Shown in pieces: positions 6,378 to 11,296 of a stretch of DNA of 11,296 nt. The notes under the pieces were generated by a model, which worked only from the letters and a program-made list of their open reading frames with translations, was not told the DNA's origin and searched no databases. The stretch is taken from positions 1-11,296 of the forward strand of contig DDYQ01000066.1 of the NCBI GenBank assembly GCA_002348005.1, read 5' to 3'. The first letter of the stretch is position 1. Every line of letters begins with the position of its first letter. A program made the position numbers and the translations under genes. The stretch comes from Desulfobacteraceae bacterium UBA2230 (GTDB taxonomy: Bacteria; Desulfobacterota; Desulfobacteria; Desulfobacterales; Desulfosarcinaceae).

Positions 6378-7644
6378 TCTCTTCCTCCGCCGGGGTCAAG
6401 CGTGCCAGTTCGAATTTAGCCAGTTTGATATATTGAAGTATGGGGATGCGCGCGGTGCAGACAAAGCTGCACAGGCCGCACTCCACGCAGGAGAATAAAT
6501 CGTACAGGTCCGCAGCGTCCTGGTACTGACCGGCCTCAAGGAAGCGCACCAGCATGTTGACCTGCACATTAGCGGGGCAGATGCGGACGCAATCGCCGCA
6601 ATTGATGCAGGGGTAGTCGCTGGAAAGAATGATGTCATTCCGTCCCTGCACCATAATGGCATCCGTATCGGGCAGGATCGGCTGCGATTCGGCATAGATC
6701 GCCGTGCCGGTCATGGGGCCGCCGAGCACCAGGCGGTCGCCGTTGTTCAAAGAGATGTTCAGACGGTTGAGGATATCGGCGACCGGGGTTCCGATCCGGG
6801 CGCTGATCAAGCGCTTGCGGCCTTGTTTGTCCAGAACGGTAACGATTTTATCGACCGGAAGGCGGCCTTCCAGCACGGCCCGCCCCATCGCCGCCACAGC
6901 TTCGGCGCGCACGAACCACACCCCCGCGCTCTCAAAAGACTGGCCCTGTTCCAGCCTGCGACCGAAATGGCGGCAGTAAATCATCAAAGGCTGGGCGCCG
7001 GGATAGGCGTTGGGCATGGCAATGACATCGGCCTCAAAGTGGCCGTCGAAATTTTGAAAGCTCTCGTTGGGAACTGCCAGAACGACCGTGTTGATGCCGG
7101 TGGCCTGCTTGAGCAATGCGATGCCGCGGTTTACGGCTTCGGTGTGATGCTTGAGAACGTACAGATTGGTTTCGACCAGCAGGTCGGTGTCGCCGCCGTA
7201 GATTATAATGGTCTTGATACTTTTTCTGAACCGAATGAAGCGCGAGAGAGCCGCCCCGCCCGGGCCGGTTTCGAAGTGGCGGGCCAAGGTTTCGATATCC
7301 GGTGTCTTTTCCGTGAAAGGTGCCCAATTCTCCTCGGGGGAGAGGCTGACGGTCACGGCCGTAAATTTGCGTCCGTAATCGCCGGTGTACGAGGCAAGAT
7401 CGACGATTGTTCCGGTAGCGGTGGAGAGGACGGCGCCTGACGGTTGATCGGCGTTCAGCAACTGTCCCGTTTGGACGGCGGTGCCGATTTTGAGCATGCC
7501 GGTCGGGGTCGATTCCGCCTCAAGGGGCTGCATCAGGATAACCTTGCCCGAAGCCGCTACCGGCAATGGTTCGGGGGAACCGGCGGTCATCAATTCGTAT
7601 CGGAAGCACGCTTTTTTTGAATCCAGCAAAGATTTGAGTGTCAT
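6370..7644 (-). CDS. rnfC: RnfC-like Fe-S subunit with degenerate NADH/FMN-binding motifs
   Basis: Peripheral cytoplasmic Rnf subunit, classically the NADH/NAD+ site, homologous to NqrA in its N-terminal part and related to Nqo1/HydB flavoproteins. At 424 residues it is close to normal length. A lipoyl-like N-terminal domain (about 28-85) and an SLBB-like segment near 280-320 (GTPVADILNRL, then GGPMTG) are recognisable. Two ferredoxin-type 4Fe-4S motifs are complete: Cys346/349/352/356 and Cys386/389/392/396. The middle is odd. The expected glycine-rich GxGGAGFPT motif is reduced to GPGGAALSRF at 127-136. The expected NGxECEP signature reads YGGDTDLL at 149-156, with neither Cys nor Pro. The N-terminal HPP motif of ordinary RnfC is also absent. 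I infer that FMN and NADH binding is lost or altered. The ATG at 7644 has only a weak AGG upstream. It lies 66 bases after the cytochrome gene and overlaps rnfD. Confidence 0.9.
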   Translation of the reverse strand: MTLKSLLDSKKACFRYELMTAGSPEPLPVAASGKVILMQPLEAESTPTGMLKIGTAVQTGQLLNADQPSGAVLSTATGTIVDLASYTGDYGRKFTAVTVSLSPEENWAPFTEKTPDIETLARHFETGPGGAALSRFIRFRKSIKTIIIYGGDTDLLVETNLYVLKHHTEAVNRGIALLKQATGINTVVLAVPNESFQNFDGHFEADVIAMPNAYPGAQPLMIYCRHFGRRLEQGQSFESAGVWFVRAEAVAAMGRAVLEGRLPVDKIVTVLDKQGRKRLISARIGTPVADILNRLNISLNNGDRLVLGGPMTGTAIYAESQPILPDTDAIMVQGRNDIILSSDYPCINCGDCVRICPANVQVNMLVRFLEAGQYQDAADLYDLFSCVECGLCSFVCTARIPILQYIKLAKFELARLTPAEEENE

Positions 7645-7680
7645 GATTAACCTATATTTTAATTTTAATGAGTCTTGACC
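7645..7680 (-). promoter_or_regulatory. AT-rich leader in front of rnfC, possible internal promoter
   Basis: A markedly AT-rich patch in an otherwise GC-rich window lies directly before the rnfC ATG. It contains two TAAAAT hexamers resembling a -10 box on the minus strand. A weak TTGGTC about 15 bases further upstream of the second is the only -35-like element. It could be an internal promoter or just an unstructured leader that aids translation initiation at a poor ribosome binding site. Confidence 0.3.
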
Positions 7681-7710
7681 AATCAGGGATGATCAGCTGT
7701 GCCGGTATTG

Positions 7711-8157
7711 CTAAAGGACATGGCATTTTGAACAGTCCTCCGACCCTGAACGCGGTCCTTTCCCGAACTGATCGTGACATCCGATGCACTGCTGGTGAAA
7801 GGCATCGGAACGTTTGGGATATTCGGCCTCTTCTGCTTCTGAAGCGTCATGGCATTCAAGGCAATATTCGGGTACGACCCCTTCCTCCGGCTGGGCAGGG
7901 TGGCATTTACCGCAACCCACCGCGTCCGTGTCGGTATCCGCGGGATGATGGTGGCAATCCCCGCAGACAAGACCGAATCCCATGCTGGACGCATGGGTTT
8001 TGTGATCGAAGAGAACCTTGCCGGCATTGGAAGCGAACATCAGTCGAATAGGTTCTTCGGGCGCTTCTATCGGAAAGGCGGCGTAGCTCACAATCGCGAT
8101 CAGAAGCAAGTGGGCTGCCACAGTATACATGATGATGCGCTGCTTCTTCGAAGTCAT
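7711..8157 (-). CDS. Membrane-anchored pentahaem c-type cytochrome heading the rnf operon
   Basis: Probable periplasmic electron carrier tied to Rnf. The 148-residue product has a short basic N-terminus and one hydrophobic segment (about 8-28), read as an uncleaved anchor or signal sequence. Five CxxCH haem-attachment motifs follow, at Cys65, 82, 99, 124 and 142. Outside the motifs and the membrane segment there are exactly five histidines (52, 55, 70, 71, 121), enough for bis-His ligation of all five haems. The F-x-H-x-x-H stretch before the first motif and the CGDCHHH pattern resemble class III cytochromes (c3/c7), which usually bind three or four haems. The frame stays open to 8373, but ATG 8157 is chosen because it puts the membrane segment at the N-terminus and has AAGGA 8-9 bases upstream. 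Multihaem cytochrome genes beside rnf are known from Desulfovibrio and, as MmcA, from Methanosarcina acetivorans. The exact partner here is inferred from position. Confidence 0.88.
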   Translation of the reverse strand: MTSKKQRIIMYTVAAHLLLIAIVSYAAFPIEAPEEPIRLMFASNAGKVLFDHKTHASSMGFGLVCGDCHHHPADTDTDAVGCGKCHPAQPEEGVVPEYCLECHDASEAEEAEYPKRSDAFHQQCIGCHDQFGKGPRSGSEDCSKCHVL

Positions 8158-8583
8158 CGGCCAGATCCTTGTTTCGCTGCTTTCGACGAAGCCGTAGGAA
8201 TCCGCTTGCCACGCCGGCTTCATCCTGAAGGCAATCCTGTTCGGAATTGAAGTCGGATTCGGCGCCTTGGCAGAGCCACCGCGGCTGACGGCGTCGTCTT
8301 TCTGGTTTGTAAGGAACCACTCATCCGTGAAAAATCGAAGATTTTGAGTACCATAAGCCTTTGGGGCTTTCAAGTGTTTTGTGAGCCGATGAAATTATTG
8401 ACAAAATGTTGCGACGCTGCACCGGGCGACTTCCACGGTTGATTTTCTTTCGGGCGGCGATTCTCCAGGCAGGGGCAACCCGAAAAGGCACATGTCCTTA
8501 ACATTCTGCCGGCGCAAAGGGAGACGGTTGACCCGCTTAAGCCGTTTATTCGACAGAAAATTGACAGGTTCCCATAGGGTTTT
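8158..8583. promoter_or_regulatory. Divergent regulatory region between the cytochrome-rnf operon and the MerR/B12 regulator
   Basis: About 426 bases without a supported gene separate two divergent transcription units, so both sets of promoters should lie here. Visible elements are three TTGAC motifs on the + strand (8398, 8528, 8561) and two small perfect inverted repeats (AAAATC at 8331-8336 with GATTTT at 8340-8345; AAGCC at 8355-8359 with GGCTT at 8365-8369). On the minus strand a GG-N10-GC spacing (TGGCTCTGCCAAGGC, about 8266-8280) loosely resembles a sigma-54 site. None is a strong rnf promoter by eye. The minus frame is open from 8373 to 8158 but its translation looks non-coding. Confidence 0.5.
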
Positions 8584-8588
8584 ATGTT
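8561..8588 (+). promoter_or_regulatory. Candidate sigma-70 promoter of the MerR/B12 regulator
   Basis: A perfect TTGACA (8561-8566) is followed after 16 bases by TATGTT (8583-8588). The -10 overlaps the first possible ATG (8584). If this promoter is used, translation would start at ATG 8596 on a nearly leaderless message, or a different upstream promoter serves the longer form. Confidence 0.4.
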
Positions 8589-9540
8589 CAATTTTATGGA
8601 GGACAGGCCCATATATCCCATTCGCGTGGTGGCGCACCGTACCGGCCTTTCCGTGCATGTGATCCGTGCCTGGGAGCGTCGCTATGGGGCAGTAAAACCG
8701 CAACGAACGGGAACCCAGCGCAGGCTTTATGCCACCAGCGATATAAAGCGGCTTATGCTGCTGCGCAAAGCCGTCATGGACGGCAACAGCATCGCGCAGG
8801 TTGCCGCCCTGGATGATTCCTCTTTGCGGGAATTGACCGGCTATGAACCGCACGCCGGTCCCGTTTCGCAGCCCGATCCGGAGGCGTATGCCTCGAATGC
8901 GCAATTTCAACCATCCCGATTCGTCCAGCAGGCACTTGAGGCGCTGCAGGCGCTTGAGCCTGCGGCGCTGGAACAGGTCCTCGAACGCGCTGCGGTGACA
9001 CTATCCCGGCCCGTTCTGATTGAACGCATGATGCTGCCGCTGACCGAAAGAATTGGAACCCTGTGGGCCAGTGGCCAACTGAAAATCGTTCATGAACACG
9101 CCGCTTCGGCGGTTCTGCGGCACTTCCTTTGGAATATGATCAATGCGGTCGCCGCGCCTCCGGACGCGCCGGTGGCCATTGCCGCAACACTGGTGGGGCA
9201 ATGGCATGAACTGGGAACGCTGCTGGCACTGCTTGCGGCTGTCGATGCGGGCTGGCGCGGAATTTATTGCGGGCCCAATCTGCCACCTGAAGAAATCGTT
9301 TCGGCCGTGGAACAAAAGCGTGCCAGAGCCATACTCATGGGCATCGGTCAGCCAGTGGACAGTGCGCAACTCAGCCGTGATTTAAGACGCCTCGTGCGCA
9401 GCAAGCCTTCTTTTTGTACGCTGCTGGTCGGGGGTCCGGGTGCCGAAGCCGTCCAAACACTTTTCGATCGGTCCGAACTGATCACCGTCAGCCGTTTATT
9501 GGATATCAAGACGAAGTTGCAGGAGTTACTGATCGTCTGA
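8584..9540 (+). CDS. MerR-family regulator with B12-binding domain (CarH/LitR-like)
   Basis: Cytoplasmic transcription regulator of 318 residues. Residues 9-76 form a MerR-type winged helix (IRVVAHRTGLS, IRAWERRYG, RRLYATSDI). After a proline-rich linker comes a four-helix cobalamin-binding region with the complete W-x9-EH signature of CarH-type proteins (Trp161, Glu171-His172). A flavodoxin-like B12 domain follows with QWHELG at 206-211. In known proteins this is an E/D-x-H-x-x-G motif whose histidine ligates cobalt; His208 is kept but the acidic residue is Gln206. CarH and LitR use adenosylcobalamin to repress promoters and release them in light; other relatives sense only B12. The start is uncertain between ATG 8584 (weak AGGG just upstream) and ATG 8596. 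It is divergent from the cytochrome-rnf operon and so is a candidate regulator of it, though it could control itself or distant genes. The next gene is 81 bases downstream on the same strand. Confidence 0.85.
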   Translation: MFNFMEDRPIYPIRVVAHRTGLSVHVIRAWERRYGAVKPQRTGTQRRLYATSDIKRLMLLRKAVMDGNSIAQVAALDDSSLRELTGYEPHAGPVSQPDPEAYASNAQFQPSRFVQQALEALQALEPAALEQVLERAAVTLSRPVLIERMMLPLTERIGTLWASGQLKIVHEHAASAVLRHFLWNMINAVAAPPDAPVAIAATLVGQWHELGTLLALLAAVDAGWRGIYCGPNLPPEEIVSAVEQKRARAILMGIGQPVDSAQLSRDLRRLVRSKPSFCTLLVGGPGAEAVQTLFDRSELITVSRLLDIKTKLQELLIV

Positions 9541-9621
9541 ACCTTTCCGCGGTTCTTCTGCTCATGCCTCCAGTGCCTTGCCGAGAATCCAGGATCGAAA
9601 ATTTGGGGGACAAACAGAGCA

Positions 9622-10377
9622 ATGAACAAGAAAATGAGGTTGCGGTCAGCGCTACTGGCCGGCGGCTTGGGTATTTTTTTAAATGCCTGCACGCTGTTCA
9701 CGGGTCAGCAGTATCGTGATTTTTCGACTTTGACGCCGCTGGAACCGGATCATATTCTGGTTCTGGGCATCGTGGGCGGAATCGAACGCTGGAACGACGA
9801 CTCGCGCGGGGTGCCTCGGCTGGCCGCAAAATTGCGCACGCTGAACCTGCCGCGCGTAAAAGTGGAAACCGTCGAAAATCATCGTTTGGAACTGGCCATT
9901 GCCCTGATCATGAACGCCTTCGATCGAGACGGCGACGGGCGGCTGAGTATCGCTGAAGCGCACTCTTCGCAGTTGATCCTTTTCGGGCACAGTATGGGGG
10001 GTGCAGCGGTGGTGGCCCTGGCGGGTCAGCTGAACCGGATGGGGATACCCGTACAGCTGACCATTCAGGTCGACAGTTTCGGTCGAAGCGACGGCTGGAT
10101 TCCACCTAACGTGCGGCGCGCCGTCAATTTTTTCCAGCGCGACGGTCTTCTGGTTAAAGGGGAATCGACCATAGCGGCCATGGATGAGCGGGTTACCCGG
10201 ATCATCGGCAATTTCAAATTCGATTACACCGATAACCCGGTGGACATGTCCTCGCAGAAGTTTATCCGGCGTTTGTTCAATACCCCCCATGACCAGATGG
10301 CCGCCGATCCGCGTGTATGGAATCGGGTCGAGAATCTGATTGTATCGCAGTTCACGATTGCGTCTGCCGACGGATAA
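9622..10377 (+). CDS. Lipoprotein alpha/beta-hydrolase with an embedded EF-hand loop
   Basis: Predicted exported, lipid-anchored hydrolase of 251 residues; the substrate is unknown. The N-terminus is a lipoprotein signal: basic residues, a hydrophobic core, then a lipobox ending at Cys23 (LNAC). Thr follows the cysteine, so outer-membrane sorting is expected if the usual Lol rule holds. The nucleophile elbow GHSMGG is at 122-127 (Ser124). Asp150 and His222 are plausible remaining triad members by position. Just before the elbow, residues 101-112 form a complete EF-hand loop, with Asp101, Asp103, Asp105, Gly106, Ser109 and Glu112 all at calcium-ligand positions. Only one loop is evident, so calcium may stabilise the fold rather than signal. 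The ATG at 9622 has a purine-rich but weak ribosome site. It follows the regulator by 81 bases on the same strand, possibly one transcript. No link to Rnf function is visible. Confidence 0.75.
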   Translation: MNKKMRLRSALLAGGLGIFLNACTLFTGQQYRDFSTLTPLEPDHILVLGIVGGIERWNDDSRGVPRLAAKLRTLNLPRVKVETVENHRLELAIALIMNAFDRDGDGRLSIAEAHSSQLILFGHSMGGAAVVALAGQLNRMGIPVQLTIQVDSFGRSDGWIPPNVRRAVNFFQRDGLLVKGESTIAAMDERVTRIIGNFKFDYTDNPVDMSSQKFIRRLFNTPHDQMAADPRVWNRVENLIVSQFTIASADG

Positions 10378-10482
10378 ACAGGTCCCGAACACCATTGAAG
10401 GCCAAAAAACTGATCGCTTTCGCCGGCATGCTTTTATTTCGAAATCGCGTCGCGTGCAGAAAGTGGCTCGCGATCGAACTTC

Positions 10483-10504
10483 AAACGCGGGCGCGTCCCG
10501 CTTT
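10483..10504 (+). terminator. Weak candidate terminator downstream of the lipoprotein gene
   Basis: GCGGG (10487-10491) and CCCGC (10497-10501) form a 5-bp stem with a 5-base loop, extendable by AAA/TTT across a bulged C. The run of T is only three long. It lies 106 bases past the lipoprotein stop in a 178-base convergent gap (10378-10555) in which I see nothing else convincing. Confidence 0.3.
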
Positions 10505-10555
10505 CATCATTCGCAACGCGCCGACCTCCACGCTTCACCTCCATCCTAAAACCGT

Positions 10556-11296
10556 TCATTGCTTGCGGCCGTAGGGAACTTTCAATTTGTTCATCCGGTT
10601 TCGCAAGGTATTGGGATGTACCCCAAGAAACGCAGCGGCGCCGTTCGGGCCGTTGATTTTGCCGTGTGTGATCCGCAGGGTTTTGGCGATGTGGCGCCGG
10701 ATCACTTCATCCAAAGGGAGCGGCTGCTCGCTGACGTTCAGCGGAATGGAGGAATGGTCCCGGTCCCGGTACTCCACCGATCCGTGTAAATAAAGGGGGC
10801 CCTGGCGTTGTTGAATCAGGGCTCTTTCCACTGCATTCTCGAGCTCACGCACATTGCCAGGCCAGGAGTGGCTGGCGAGCCGTTCGATTGCATCGGGCGC
10901 CAGGACGGGGAGGTCATGAATTCCGAGTTCAAGCGCCTTTTTGCGCAAAAAATGGTTCACCAGCAGCGGAATATCCATCTTGCGTTGGCGCAGCGGCGGA
11001 ATTTCAACCGGAAAAGCATTGATACGGAACCACAAATCTTCGCGAAATTCGCCTGCGCGAACCATTTGGAGCAGATCCCGGTGGGTGGCGGCGATCACAC
11101 GGATGTCCAGGCGGATAGGGGGGGATCCGCCAACCCGTTCAATTTCCTGGGTCTGCAGGACCCGCAGTAGTCGGATCTGAGCCCAGGAGGGGAGTTCGCC
11201 GATTTCATCCAGAAAGATGGTTCCCTTGTTCGCCCTCTCGAAACGGCCCCTTTTCTGTTCGATGGCACCCGTGAAAGCGCCTTTTTCATGACCGAA
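10556..11296 (-). CDS. Sigma-54-dependent transcriptional activator, C-terminal part (partial)
   Basis: The 246 residues visible are the end of an NtrC-type enhancer-binding protein; the N-terminal sensor domain and Walker A lie outside the window. The sigma-54 contact loop GAFTGA is at residues 6-11 of this fragment, and Walker B ([11 protein letters not shown]) is at 25-35. IAATHRDL is followed by the [20 protein letters not shown] segment characteristic of the AAA+ core, and [11 protein letters not shown] is intact. The last about 50 residues are a Fis-type helix-turn-helix ending in [15 protein letters not shown]. The frame stays open through the right edge, so the internal GTG at 11098 is not the start. 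It faces the lipoprotein gene tail to tail. What signal it senses and what it activates cannot be judged from this part. Confidence 0.93.
   Translation of the reverse strand, partial: FGHEKGAFTGAIEQKRGRFERANKGTIFLDEIGELPSWAQIRLLRVLQTQEIERVGGSPPIRLDIRVIAATHRDLLQMVRAGEFREDLWFRINAFPVEIPPLRQRKMDIPLLVNHFLRKKALELGIHDLPVLAPDAIERLASHSWPGNVRELENAVERALIQQRQGPLYLHGSVEYRDRDHSSIPLNVSEQPLPLDEVIRRHIAKTLRITHGKINGPNGAAAFLGVHPNTLRNRMNKLKVPYGRKQ

Noticed and set aside
6823..7440. 205-residue + strand frame opposite rnfC
   Set aside because: Antisense to rnfC with no domain; explained by codon bias of the real gene.
8331..8369. Two short hairpins upstream of the cytochrome gene as a riboswitch
   Set aside because: The stems are only 5-6 bp and no cobalamin-riboswitch B12-box or other conserved core is visible.
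8158..8373. In-frame N-terminal extension of the cytochrome (72 extra residues from 8373)
   Set aside because: It would place the membrane segment internally and block normal export; ATG 8157 has a good ribosome site. The extension does not resemble a leader or domain.
8395..8910. 171-residue minus-strand frame overlapping the MerR/B12 gene and the divergent region
   Set aside because: It overlaps the MerR helix-turn-helix coding region on the other strand and its product has no recognisable features.
10444..10474. Inverted repeat ATCGCG ... CGCGAT in the convergent gap
   Set aside because: Six-base arms with a 19-base spacer in GC-rich DNA are easily expected by chance.
10317..10574. Small + strand frames after the lipoprotein gene
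   Set aside because: They overlap the end of the lipoprotein gene or the convergent activator, lack ribosome sites, and have Arg-rich translations without features.

Overview
The window looks like chromosome of a GC-rich, strictly anaerobic bacterium. A sulfate-reducing or related member of the Desulfobacterota is the best guess. The guess rests on an Rnf operon headed by a small multihaem c-type cytochrome, on an RnfB fused to a GltD-like flavoprotein, and on the overall gene style; the sequence alone does not fix the taxon. There is no sign of phage, insertion sequence, CRISPR array, tRNA or rRNA.

Layout: the last 40 codons of an unrecognised gene lie at the left edge on the + strand. Next comes rluD (23S rRNA pseudouridine synthase, + strand), then a short convergent gap with a perfect 10-bp hairpin stem. 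From about 8.2 kb leftwards to 1.3 kb the minus strand carries one operon in the order pentahaem cytochrome c, rnfC, rnfD, rnfG, rnfE, rnfA, rnfB. Divergent from it, after a 426-bp intergenic region, is a MerR-type regulator with a B12-binding domain (CarH/LitR-like). A lipoprotein alpha/beta-hydrolase carrying an EF-hand loop follows. At the right edge, on the minus strand, is the C-terminal part of a sigma-54-dependent activator.

How the genes work together: Rnf is a membrane complex that couples electron transfer between reduced ferredoxin and a second carrier, classically NAD+, to ion pumping. RnfA, RnfE and RnfG keep their expected cofactor motifs. Three subunits depart from the textbook plan. 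RnfC keeps its two 4Fe-4S motifs and SLBB-like region, but the glycine-rich and CEP motifs that normally bind FMN and NADH are not recognisable. RnfB carries a C-terminal GltD/NfnB-like module of about 490 residues with two dinucleotide-binding folds. RnfD lacks a recognisable flavinylation motif at the usual place. A membrane-anchored five-haem cytochrome heads the operon.

The most interesting hypothesis is that this is a rewired Rnf. In it the pyridine-nucleotide site has moved from RnfC to the flavoprotein fused to RnfB, and electrons can also exit to a periplasmic cytochrome pool. The divergent B12-type regulator is a candidate controller. This is inference from motif presence and absence and needs alignment, structure and biochemical tests.
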